A DNA stretch of 64,000 bases from Actinia tenebrosa (taxonomy: Eukaryota; Cnidaria; Anthozoa; Actiniaria; Actiniidae): the NCBI RefSeq assembly GCF_009602425.1, contig NW_022261272.1, positions 629,607-693,606 on the forward strand, read 5' to 3'. The translations under genes and the position numbers were made by a program. Shown one piece after another: positions 45,001 to 57,044 of this stretch (the first letter of the stretch is position 1; the number at the start of each line of letters is the position of its first letter). The notes beneath the pieces were generated by a model. That model searched no databases and was not told the origin of the DNA. It saw only the letters and a program-made list of their open reading frames with translations.

Positions 45001-48000
45001 TTTCTACGGGCTCTAAGTCAGTAAAATGAAATACTGAGTCCAGGAATCCAACCTGAACCAGAAGTCCCAAGATGTGAGAAGCAAGTGCACTACCGCTACG
45101 GCACCCTACTTTTTCTATTACCTTTCATAATTCTCCTCATGCTCTGTTTTCTTAGCAACAAGCTGGCATCGAGTTTTTAACTGTTTCTTGGTAATATTCA
45201 TGGCTGATACTGCTTCTGCCCTTTTCAGACTCTGAAAGAATTAAAAAAAAAAACACGTTTTGAGAAGATTCGAGTTGCATCGCGTAGGCTGGCCATCTCT
45301 TTTTAACGCGAAATTCCATTCAGTAGAACTTCTCCCACTCTCAATTTTCCAAGTAAAAATCCCTCCTTACTTCTTCTTGATAAACCTTCAGGTTTTTCTG
45401 CCAATCTTTCAGTTCTTCTTCCATCTGTTTTAGCTTTTCCTGCTGACGCGATACCTTTTCTTTTTTCTTTCTCCTGAAACACGATGAAAATCAAACAACA
45501 GCAGTTAGAGGAACCACTGCTTCTCGATCATGATGAGAAGATCTTGTACATACTTGCTGTTCCTAATTTCACTTTCTCTTCTGATCAGCTGATCTTCGTA
45601 ATTCTCGATAGCTCGCACGTGTTTTTCAGTGATTTGATCTTTCAAACTTCGTTCTACTTCTCTGAGGAAGGTAATCGAAATATTAATAAATAGTTAGTGT
45701 AAGGGGCAACGTCAAAACAATGGTCCAATACAGGAATCCCCCTACTCCCACCCTTCAGAGAGATCTTTTGAAATGCTCGATACTGGGTGTCCGAAGGGAC
45801 TATTTCTGTACACAAACACGCTGTTTAGCATTCGTGCAAACAAACAGTGCTTTGGCCATTAGTTTTGAAGATATTTGAGAGGGGCAAAACAGGATTTAAC
45901 TTCCAGAGCTCGTGGGTTCCGGGTACGACACCCCTCGGCTTCCCGGTGCCCCGTGAGATGATAATTAATTTAACCTTATCCGGTTTTAAGGAATCAGTTA
46001 TGTTGGGTGGGCTTGCTGGCTGCGCACTTCATTGCATCTCCAGAAAATGTAGTCCCAGTAAAAAACTTTTATGAAAGTCCTCTGGGGCCATATCTTCATC
46101 AGTGTGCGACTTCATCGCATGGTTTGTCATGATCTGCTAAAAGATAAGAACCTTACTTCGAACGCCTTGCAATTTCTTCTCTTTTCTCTTCAATCTTGAT
46201 TTTTTCGGACTCATTCTGGATTTGTAATTTCTGAAAAACAATAGGATAATGTTATCAGAGCAGACTTCATTTGCCTGCTGTGCCATGACCGTGGAGGTGT
46301 TATGTCCGAGAGTTCATTTACCAGCAGTAATTTCGCTGTGAAGGTGTAACTGGTTCAGCGGATATTCTCAGTAATAAACCTTAACCATTCCGGTGTAGAC
46401 CGTGACATTTTATAAACTTCCTACGAGATTTAGACACGTGCACGCTTCGCCTCGTGACTCTGCCTCGTGACTTCGCCTCGGGCGCACGAACCTCCGTGTT
46501 CAGTTTAGCATTCGTGAAAACTCCAGCCGTAGGCGATTCGTTCAAAACTGCGCTCTGTAAGAGAGCACGCAATAATGCCGTTCGAACTGGCTTATTAAAA
46601 AATATCTTTTCCCGTGCTGTGCTCCGTTCAGTAATACAGCAAGTTATCGACCAATCAGAGCTCGCGTAGAGCAGTTACTATATAATAAAACTCAATGAAC
46701 GCACGAAGAACGTGCCAAACACCTACCAGTTGTTCGTGAGTAGTTTTACGATTTCGATTGCGCATGGCTCGTTCATGCTTCTCCAGCGTTGTAAGGTATG
46801 CTATGTTACGATTCATCTCATCTTCGCGTTCTTTTTGTCGGCGCTTTTCCTCCTACGAGAAATGAAGTATGAGATTCAGCCAAATAAGCTCGATTCCTTT
46901 CATAAAAGTGGTAGAAATAAAGCCTATTACACTGATCATATCTGCTCATAACATTTGCGGCACCGAGAAAACTTGGCCGTCTAATTTTTTTTATTTCTAT
47001 TTTTTATTTTATTTTTATTAGTTTCATTTTGGCTTCATTCAATCGACCTAGCTATATTCAGGTCGTTGAAACTTTAATTGACGAACCCAAAACACCAATA
47101 GTCCGCCTTCTTAGCTTGCTTTTTGGGTCGGGTAAAAATAAAAATGGGTTTTAGTGCAAGAATAATCCAGGGGTTTCTAGTAACCCATGAAATTCTCGAT
47201 CTTGTTCCAGGGTTATGATATTTAATGTCACAGTTAGGACATCTGCAATTTGTTTGTTACCTGTTGGCGTTTCTTCTCAGCTTCAGCCATCCGTTTGAGT
47301 TCTATTTTATTGGCCTGGAATGAGAATATGTCACAATCTTACTGTCTATTATAAAAGCACAGTGTGAGTGTGTGTATGGTGGTGTATGGTAGTGGGGGTT
47401 ATGCGGTGATTATCATTAATGTTGAAAAACAAATAACGACTACTGACCAAAGTTCTTTCCTGCTTTTGACGCTCTTGCTCCCACAGTGATTCCTTCATGC
47501 GGATTGCTTCTTCTTTTTCTTGTTTTAGTCTTCGTTCTTTTCTCTCTCGCCGCGCGCGTGCTTCCATCTAAACAAAAGAAATACGGTTCACGGGAATAAG
47601 AAAAATAACGGTTTTGAGAGCGAAATAATAGCTGGGCTTGTTGCAGAAGCTGTCCCATTGAGATCGCAAATTAGGAAAAATGGAAGAGTGAACGATTATG
47701 GAATTGTTGCCTATTGGTGTACTGGTCTTAGTTGATGTTTTCTTGTGTTTTTTTTTTCGGTTTGTTTTTTGTTTTTTAGTTTTTGTTTAATAAGAAGATA
47801 AGAAAAGGGTGGAAATAAAAGGGAATAATAAAAGGAAAGGGAAGGCGGGAAGATAAGGGAAATCTAGAGTCAAGGCAAACCTCCTAAATGCAATTTACAG
47901 CAGTAAATAGACACCATCAAGACTTTCTAAAAAAAGTTTCTATCCCTCGTTATCTTTTACTATTAGACGGGAACTGAGGGCATTTAATCCATACTTTGCG

Positions 48001-51000
48001 CTAAATTAGTACCGATGTGTTGGTGAAAAAAAACCAAACCAACCAAAAATGGTGCGAATCCCTGTCCAGGGAGAACAAGTCAATCACTCGCACGTCTGTC
48101 ACTCATAAAAGCAATCCCTATGATCGATCGATGGGTTGGATACATGAGATTGGTGGACTTGTGGCTGAAGGGTACATACACCCACCTGTTTCATGTCTTT
48201 TGAGGCATATTGCTCGTACAATTCCGCTTGATGTCGTTTCATTCGTGCATGACGTAAGTCATTTTCTAGTTGTCTTTGACCATCCCACGCCAGGTCCAAC
48301 ATCATTTTGTCTTTTCTTAATCTCTGGGCCTCCTCGTGACGTGTAAGCATTAGATCGATTATCTTCTGGTCCTGTCGACACGACGAAACACAGGAATTTA
48401 AAATGATACGCTGGCGGATAGTATGAAGGAAGGGACACAAAATCACACCAATCAAACCAATCAATAAAAATCGATATGTGAGTTGAGGGTTGTTTGTATA
48501 GAATATTCGAAAGTAGTAAGGAGCGTGTATGGAGGATATATGGCCCAACAAGCTCCTAGCTTTAAAGCCTACCCTGTATAATATTTAGATAAAAAATATT
48601 CAAGTTTTTCAAGTGTACCTTATTCGACATTCTCTTTCCACCAACAGCATTTAGTATACAATCAGTGGACATAGTACGGCTTTGTTTCTTGGGTTCAAAA
48701 GAGTTTAAAGAGACTGTTGAGCGGTTACTGTCTCGTCGTGTAAGCCTGGGTGAGGACGGAAGAGAGCCCGTCTTTGGGATCGACCATTGGCTACGTACTC
48801 GTCGAACATGAGGGCTTGCGACGCCTTCACTTGTGTCTGAGTCGGACGTCTCGCCGCGAGTTTTAGTGTCACGTGCATTGAAACTTTGGCTTTTTCTAAA
48901 ATATAATATTATGACAGAAATTAAAACATTAGACCTCGAGTGACCACGAAACTATATCTCCAAATAGATGTTGTACTCAATAAAATACAGTAAGTTCGGA
49001 AAAGGCCCTTCAAGTAAATGAACCAGCGTTTCGTCCAGTTTTATAATAACCATGTAGTTAGCTGGCTTATTGTAAAGCTAAAACTAGAGCCTATAATCAG
49101 CTAAGTAGCCTGGATGGAAGGTGCAATTTCCTTGCACTTTGATTGTAAACTATAATTTGTAATTGGATGACATCAATTCTGTACCGTAGCCGCGCCTCAA
49201 GTTTTCATAAGACCAACCACAAACTAGCATGAACCCTACCATGGCATCAGTTCGCGTGCATACGATAAATGGTCTATTTACAAAGAAAAAAGGCACGTGA
49301 ACTGACGTTTCTAAGAAATTTCAGGACGTCTGCTTCTGTTTTCATTTACAAAATTACCAATAAACTCACTGTAAAAACTGTACCGTTGTAAGTTTGATGG
49401 AAGAACGGAATAGGAAAAAAAAGGTATAGGAACTTACTCGATTTTTGATTTCCCAGGTGGTGCGTGTTGTTTAGCACTTGTTTCAACTTCATAACCATTT
49501 CTCCTGGAAGGAAAATTGGGGAAGGAACTTATGATTATTACGAAAAGAAAAAGCTTGTTGGCAACAAATATCGGTTTGGCACGTATAGGAAAACTACGTG
49601 ACTACAAAGCATGATGGAAACAAAGAAAGGGAAATGAAAGAAAGACGAAAGAGGGGGCAAAAAGTATCGACATTGGGGTTCTTCATAGAAGCATGTTCGG
49701 GAATTTATGAGTTCGATTTCTCTTTCTCTTTTTCCTTCCCTCCCCTACAAAACAATGACTGAAAAAGAAGAAAATAAAGACGCAAAAGAAGACCAAAAAA
49801 TGTAGAAAAGAAAGAGTAAAACATACGTAGCACTGTGCTTCGGAGATGTTTTGCTAGAGCTTTTCAGTCGGTTATCCTTCCCGGTGGTATCGGAGTGCAG
49901 ACTTGGTGACGAAGTACTTCGAACCACTTGCTGTCTATCAAGATCTAAGCGGTTAAATAAAGAACAAACAGGAGATGAGAAAATATCACTGAAATCGTAC
50001 GATACAACGCAGCTTTCCATGTTAGAAAGAAAAACTATGGTAGCTGTATGGTAACTGTAATGGCTTCTTGACACAATGCAAGCAATTCGTCGTACGATGT
50101 TTGTAAGCAACATTTCACGCATTAACACTGTTTCTAAGTATTTGATATCAATTATTTATTGATACAACGCAGCTTTCCATGTTGGATAGAAAAACTATGG
50201 TAACTGTAATGGTTTCTTGACCCAATGCAAGCAAATCGTAGTACGATGTTTGTAAACGATTCACTCATTACCACTGTTCCTAAGTACTTCATATCAAATA
50301 TTTATAGATACAACGCAGCTTTCCATGTTAGAAAGAAAAACTATGGTAACTGTAATGGTTTCTTGACGCAATCACTCATTAACACTGTTCCTAAGTACTC
50401 GATATCAAATATTTATCGAAAAATGTAACCTCTCTTTCACACTTTTTACAATACATTCTTTAGAGTGCGGTCGTATAGCTCAAATTTTAATTCAAATTTG
50501 AGCTCCTATTATATCAATAAACCTGATAAATACTTAGAATAGCAGCATTGGAAAGCTTTGGCTAGGCTTTGGCGTCGAACCCGTCCACAATAGACCCTTT
50601 GCCAAAATAGCGACCGCAAATTTGAATAAGCTAAAATTAAACTGCGTGAAAAACCAAAGAGCACCTTTACTCTATCATAAATCATAATTGTATCAACAGT
50701 TTTGATTGATTTTTAACTAATATTTCTAAGTATTACTTAAAACTGATAGCAAGGGTTGATACATGTATATTAATTGTAAAAGTAATGATATGATGGACAG
50801 CTTCAAAAAGTAGGTCTAATTGATGACATTTACATACACGATTTTTTTCTGTTAAATTGAAAACATAATGAAATCAATGCTTGATATTTTTAATTTAGAA
50901 AATTCAGTATAGGATTTTGAAAATTAATTTTAAAAGGTTGGCACTGTGAATAAATTGAAGCCACAAATGAAAGCAGCTGTTTTAACACGGTATGACACAC

Positions 51001-54000
51001 CCAGAGTAGACAACGCAAAACAACCAAAACATGAAATGTCTGGCAAGCAATAAATTAGCTTCATTAAAGATAAAAAAGAAGTGTGCAGTTTGTACAGTTA
51101 TGAAGAGGAAGTTGATTTTTTTGATGGGTATATTTGTAAAAACTAAGTATTTTTAGCTAAAGGCTTTTTTAAAATTGTTTTTACTTTACACGAGAAAGAG
51201 TGTCATTTAATAGCATTTATATTTAATCATCGATGAAATATCTATTTTTTCTCTATTTATACCAAAAAGTGATATTTTCGCATGTGAAGATACTACATAA
51301 TATCTTCACATGTAAAAATAACATCCTTGGTAAGAATTCTTAGAAATCGCATTAGATAGTGGAAATCCACCAACTACATGTATTAAACAGAATATTACAT
51401 GGCTACTTGGAGAAATATAACACACAAAGATAAAATCCTTATCTCAACATGGCCTTGCAATAACCTTTATGTTGTTTTGAAATGATTTATTACAATAAGT
51501 TTACAGAGGGTTTGATAATAGTGGAAATCCACCAAATACATGTATTAAGCAGAATATTACATGGCTGCTTGGAGAAATATCACACACAAAGATAAAATCC
51601 TTATCTCCACATGGCCTTGCAATAACCTTTATGTTGTTTTGAAATAATTTATAACGATAAGTTTACAGAGAGTTTGATATCATGTTGTTTGATTTAATGA
51701 TAATAATAACTGTTTCATAGGGAAAATAAAATAGAAAATGTGATAATTTTTTGAATATAAATTTTATAAATGAGTTATTTATATCTTTACCCTTGGCAGA
51801 AGTCAGGTGGGTCCTTCTTGTGAAATCTCCAATGATGTCCCTTCCTCTCCTTTCTTGCTCGTTGATAATTCTTTCTCTTTCTTCCTGACATAGTCTCAGC
51901 TTTCCTGACATGATAAGATATGTATATTCAGTGTTATATCACATGATTCCACAGCATATTCTTGTCTTAGGTTGCAGTGAAGAGGATACTTGAAAAGTTG
52001 CACAGCCAGAATTTCCTACTGGAAAGGAGGGGAACTCCATACATGTATTTTATCAAACAATGAAACAACCTCTTGAATTTAACATTTTAATAGCCCCTTT
52101 CACAGTTCCCTGCACCATCTTGAAATATAACTGTGCCTTCACATTGCAACACCTTGGAAAATTATTCACATGTCTCTATCATTGCAAGCTCACCGTTCAA
52201 CTGGAGAACTGAGAGAAAAACCCTCAAATCAAAGAAGAGATCCAGCCATCTTTGCTTACATGTGATGCCAAGACCAGTATTCAAACCTGACACCCCAGAG
52301 AAGGGTGAAAGCAAAAGTGCAGTACTGGACCACCACTCTCAACTTCTCTCTAGCCTTGACAATCAACCCATCCCTCCCTCCCTTCCCGCACACACACACA
52401 CACACACACACAACATGCATACAGATTTTGTTACCCAATGGACAATTTTTTACAGGTACATATTGTATTGACTTCAGGATTAAAAAATAGTACATGCAAA
52501 ACACAATACTGCTGACTGAATCTCTTGTTTACTGCATTCCTGCTTGGGGGAGGGCTGATACTTGGAAATGTAGTGGATATATATGGCTTAAAATAACTGC
52601 CAGTCATCTGACACCAGTATTTGCACTTGTCTGGTCAAATCTTTGCTCTACAGCCATTTTGACTAGTAATGTTCATCCAGCCACAAGGTATGACCAAGCT
52701 AAAACTAATATGACTTTAAGTTTTTTAAGCCACAATATAAGCAATTTGTGCATAATGCCCTTTTATTGGTTATAAAGTGGGTATTATAGCGATTACTCAC
52801 TCTTTCTCTGTCTTTCGTGCTCTTGATATACTTCATAAATAGCTTCATGGGAGTAGTTTGTGTCATACAATGCTTCAAATTCATCAATAAATTCTTCATA
52901 GGACTTGTGAAGTAATTCTATAGGCTGTCATTGACAATATTAACATGATTAGAATGTATTTCAAGTTCATTGGAAATCTTATATTTTGATGCAAAATAAT
53001 TGCAATTGATTTTGTATACACAAAAGAGATCATACAGGGATCAGTATAATTCACAGAGCAGGGCTCTGCTGGTCAACGGACAACATCAAAATCGGAGAAT
53101 GAAAATCAATGTCAAGAATAAGACAACATGTCTATTTGATAACCAATACTGATTACCTTAACTCCAAACCTTGCACATGCCTGTCAGAAAAGAAACAAAA
53201 AATGGATTTAACAAAAACTCCATTGCAATCATACAAAAGAATTATCAAAAGGCACATAATAAAAAGAAAGTAAGAAATATTTTTTCTCAAATCTTTGGAG
53301 TACTAAAATGAGTCAATTTGTTATAAGTTGATTTTAACTGAGGGAGGAAAGTATTAAATGTTTGCTTGCAGTCCACTTGTTTTTGTACCTCAAGTGATCT
53401 TGGACTAGTCAATACATAGCGACTCTCTTCAGCACCAGGCACTTCAAAGTTGGTTAAATCCAGATTTAAAGGGGGAACCTTTGATTTGGATGATCCTAAA
53501 AAATAATGACATGTCAGTTGAAGAAAGAAATGACTGTTGACACATGCATGTATATAGATTTGGTTAGACAGGAAGATAGTAGTGGATATTGTGTGAATCA
53601 ATATATCGTAGAATCTTGGTTATAAGCACTGGGCTTATACAACTTTGTAAGGGTTTTTGGATAGGCTTTTACACATGGGATGATTAGCAACTGGTGCGAA
53701 CTCATACATTCCTTTCATAAGAAAATAATGCTTTATGGTGTCCATTTCACATCGTCAATGTGCTATCATGAGGCTGTACACTATCAGTAGAGGGAGCTTA
53801 TAACCCGGCACTAACCCGGAGGACATTTCTGTTAGCAGATGGGTGGGGCTCATAACTGGGGGTCACTATAACCGGGACTATATGATATAATTAAGATGAT
53901 TAAGCCTTAATAATTATGGTTAATACATATAACTAAATAATAGAAATAAACAGAATATATCATTATTTACACCAGTACCACAGGAAAGAGGAAATTAAAT

Positions 54001-56554
54001 CACATCTTTGGAAAATATTACTTAGATAAAATCCTTTGTAAAACATAACCATTTGATTTAAATCAAAGCAATTTATCATTATTTAATACTGTATGTGAGA
54101 ATGACCTAATATAAAATATATTCATTTTTGATTTCTAAACTAGATAACAGTTACATATTTTCCTTTTTATTTGAGGCATCAATATGCACATATATCAATA
54201 CTTTTTTGACATGGCTACATGTTTGTATTTGGGCTTGGTTTATGAGTGTGGTTTCAGACATGCCAAAATCAAGGAAAGAGGCAGATTAGGAATACACCAA
54301 ATTAATAACAAAATATATAATTTGATTTATATTACATTTATACTGTTGATTGCCTTATCTTTCATTTCATTCTTAATTACCTTTGCACAATAGTCAATTA
54401 CTGATGATAATAAGTAGTTAAGATTTGTGAATTTGCCAGCATTGTTTCAACATCACTTGAGCACTGCTTGAATGTGGCTAGCCAAACAATATCAGTATGC
54501 TAAATTAATAATTCAAACCTAAGCCACATTGCTATGAACCTTACTTAAATGACATCCATGCTCATTTTGAAGTGGTTGAATTCAAGGCTACCTTGACAAA
54601 AACATAATTCCCAGGCAATATAGCTAGCCCATGAAATAGATCAATGGTGCATTTGCTATGGATGCAAGGGTCGTGAAATATAAAGCAAGGAAATAATTGA
54701 TAATTATTTTTAACTTTGAAATTACATTAATTTCCTATTTCTGATTCTCTGTAACAGATGTTTATATTATTGATGGATAACTTCTAGACTGATCTCAGAA
54801 CAAACATACATTAAGTATTAAAATAGATTTCCCAATGTTTCTCACTCATGATGTTAAACTACTTAACTCTTATATGATTTCCGAGCCCATCCCACACGGC
54901 TTACTGCCTCATTTCTCATGCACTATTTTTTCATGGGATTCTACCAGCTCACTAGATACACCATGCTGACAAGGCACAATACAGGCCAAAACAGCTGCTC
55001 AAGGTTTATAGTTGAGCTGGCTCATTTTTTACGCGACTTGAAGTTGTGAAAGGCCCATTGGCCCTCTTCTTCAGTTATTTCATACAAGGCTTGTAATTTA
55101 CCTAAATTACGCATGTTCTAATATGATGTTAAACTACTATAAGATACAAGTCATAACAAATATAGCTATTTATCCCACACCATACAAAACACAGCCAACC
55201 AGAATGCAGGAAGGCTGAACACTGTATTTTCATCAGCATTTCACTCTTCCTTCCCATCATGAGCTACACCTTGAATCTACTCATTTGTTTCTTGTATGGC
55301 GCAGGATAAAATAGTTATATAGTTGTACAATACCTTCTTGTGGAATATAATTAAATATCTTACTTGCCACTTGCATCTCCTTTACATTTAAACACTCGCC
55401 TGAAGGCTTGTGTGTATAAAAGAAAAGTGACTCATAAGATATTCAGTAGTATACCACTCAAAAGCGTTGTATAACTAGTATTGTTTACTCTAACTACATT
55501 TCCTCTAGTTTTCCTACTCAACCTGTAAGGCCTGTTCTTATTTAGTTTTTATAACTTTTTTTCAATACCCTGAAACAACCTCTAGGATGATCAAAATTAT
55601 AGCCCCAAGACATCATTACACTGTAGATTATAGGTTAATGTGTTGTAAATAAAGACATAGAAAATCATACTTTATCATTTTAATGCGACAATAGTTCTTT
55701 AATTGCTATCAACATATAATGTAGTTCAGCATTTTATCTGGGCCATAGCTATAACATAAAGGATAGAATCTAAGCTCTGATGCCATTAGGGGAAATACCA
55801 CAAGCAGGATATAAATATTTGTTATCGGAAGTCGGTATCCACAAATAACATGATGGGCCGATTAGCAAAGACCATGCTATATAAAACTCTCTGTAATATC
55901 ATATATAAACAATACAAATACAAGCTCTAATATTGTGGTAAAATATATTTTAAACCACCTTAGCAGGATATGTTTTAATTTTTGACACCTTAATGTTTAG
56001 TATTTGCCAAGTTTTGGAGTAACTTGGCAACTCCTTTCGACATCAACCATGTAAACTAAAACACTATTGACTCACAAGGTAGCGTCTCTCTCAAAACAAT
56101 AAATGGTTTGACTCAGGGTCACTCAGATCTACAGCTCCTGCATTACATTTAATGCTCAAGCGCTCAAATAAATTATAGAGAATGACCGTAAGATAAATTA
56201 AAATCCCATCCATGTTTGGGTGAAGTTTTAAATGCATAAAACAGGTACCAAATTACTAGTATATTATATAAGCCTTATTGGCGAGTCAACTTTCTCGTCC
56301 ACATCGAAAAGCTAAAAACACACTCACCTTTCATGTCGAATTGGACTTGCTTGGACGGGCTGTTGCTCCTACTTCCTGGCTTAGAGTCGACTAAAACAAT
56401 ATAAGAAAACAATGATAAGAAAATCCAAACTTTTCCGTAAAGATTTGCTAGAATTTTAAATACCTGACTCACTCGTCTCAAATAACGCCTTCCACGCGTC
56501 ACTCTCCTCAAAACTGAGCTCTTCGCGTTCTAAACCACGGCTTTTCATTGACAT
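42056..56554 (-). CDS. CCDC177: Coiled-coil domain protein 177 homologue, complete
   Basis: Twenty exons join in phase on the minus strand: 56554-56464, 56390-56328, 53495-53389, 53180-53157, 52924-52801, 51904-51791, 49944-49827, 49503-49438, 48895-48619, 48371-48186, 47567-47448, 47314-47261, 46852-46727, 46230-46157, 45661-45554, 45473-45371, 45231-45122, 44929-44821, 44593-44547 and 42155-42056 (stop TAG). The product is 706 aa. Residues about 61-105 (LNLDLTNFEVPGAEESRY, VLTSPRSLEACARFGVKPIE) match the conserved N-terminal block of vertebrate CCDC177 as I remember it, followed by EVYQEHERQRKRKLRLCQEE. A Ser-rich linker (about 175-328) leads to a long charged coiled coil (about 329-674, rich in RRERKERRLKQEKEEA-type text). 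The C-terminus is basic. The molecular function is not established to my knowledge; the sequence suggests a structural or scaffold role. Exon 4 is a 24-nt microexon. Confidence 0.88.
42372..42533. repeat. Inverted repeat with GACGTTTCGATTGC ends and hammerhead-like motif
   Basis: The left end (42374-42396) has GAGACGTTTCGATTGCTACT; the right end (about 42507-42533) is its reverse complement with few changes. On the minus strand the left end reads CTGATGA (42409-42403), 18 nt, then GAAAC (42384-42380), a hammerhead-like core, but the 18-nt part folds poorly. Probably the end of an old Penelope-type or retrozyme-like element, in the last CCDC177 intron. Confidence 0.5.
42534..42615. repeat. Minisatellite, 21-bp unit
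   Basis: About four nearly identical units of CGCGGTCCACCCTGCCACAA(T) directly after the inverted repeat at 42372-42533. The first unit has TACC instead of TGCC. Confidence 0.92.
44317..44420. repeat. (GGAT)n array
   Basis: GGAT repeats with GGGA and GATG interruptions in the last CCDC177 intron. Trp/Met/Asp-rich frames across it are artefacts. Confidence 0.9.
46651..46685. repeat. Dispersed CCAATCA-GCGCGC-TATA motif (copy 2)
   Basis: CCAATCAGAGCTCGCGTAGA followed by ACTATATAATAAA. The preceding 130 bp (GTTCAAAACTGCGCTC, GTGCTGTGCTCCGTT) also resemble sequence before the copy at 59279. Lies in a CCDC177 intron. Confidence 0.5.
50001..50420. repeat. Three-copy tandem repeat, about 115-160 bp units
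   Basis: Units begin GATACAACGCAGCTTTCCAT at 50001, 50161 and 50307. The third unit lacks about 34 internal bases (the CAAGCAA..GTACGATG part). The first unit starts about 57 bp upstream (in transcription sense) of the CCDC177 exon at 49827-49944, so the array crowds its acceptor. Confidence 0.9.
51270..51313. repeat. Short hairpin
   Basis: CATGTGAAGATA and TATCTTCACATG are separated by 8 bases, with TTTT/AAAA extensions outside. Probably the centre or remnant of a small MITE. Lies in a CCDC177 intron. Confidence 0.6.
51356..51680. repeat. Two-copy tandem duplication, 162-bp period
   Basis: Units start ATAGTGGAAATCCACCAA at 51356 and 51518 and are nearly identical throughout, so the duplication is recent. 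The second unit ends about 110 bp from the CCDC177 exon at 51791-51904. Confidence 0.93.
52388..52412. repeat. (AC)n microsatellite
   Basis: About twelve CA dinucleotides in a CCDC177 intron. Confidence 0.92.
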
Positions 56555-57044
56555 TTTAAAATCTTTTCATCCGAGGATCAATCCTTCCTTCATGCTTGGG
56601 GTTTATCTGGTCTAGTCTGACAAATCTGGGGGTAATTTTGGCGCTAAACCGTAGGCCATAGTATGAGTCATCCATCAATCGACCTTCACCTCTGTCAAGG
56701 AGTTGTGCTTTTTTGAAAATACAGACTTTCATACCCAGATTTTCTCGACCACAGGAGCCCCACCCCCTTGCACAAGCGATTTAAAAATATTACAGAAAGT
56801 CTTACTTTCAGACTCCAAAGTATTTTATTGTCTTTCATTCATGGTAAAATGGCATGGTAAAAGTAAAAAATAAAAATACAGAATTTGAAGGGAATGCCTA
56901 TTTTTAAAAAATTCTATTTATAGAAATCTAGTGCTAATCTTCGCTTGGGCCTGCTGTGGATAGGTTGAGCCAGCGATTTCAACAAGCGTGAATCAAAACC
57001 AAACGTGAACTTTGGAAAATTCTTGCAAAGATCTTCTTATAGAG
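56555..57044. promoter_or_regulatory. Divergent promoter region, CCDC177 / LYR gene
   Basis: 490 bp separate the two start codons, which point away from each other. No TATA box was identified, which fits a bidirectional housekeeping-type promoter. Inferred from spacing. Confidence 0.5.

Noticed and set aside
53600-53885. Possible MITE with GGTTATAAGC and AACCCGGC words
   Set aside because: The inverted match is short and interrupted; boundaries could not be set.
55350-55412. Possible extra CCDC177 exon with a GTAAGA donor
   Set aside because: Exons 2 and 3 already join in phase and restore the family sequence; no convincing acceptor.
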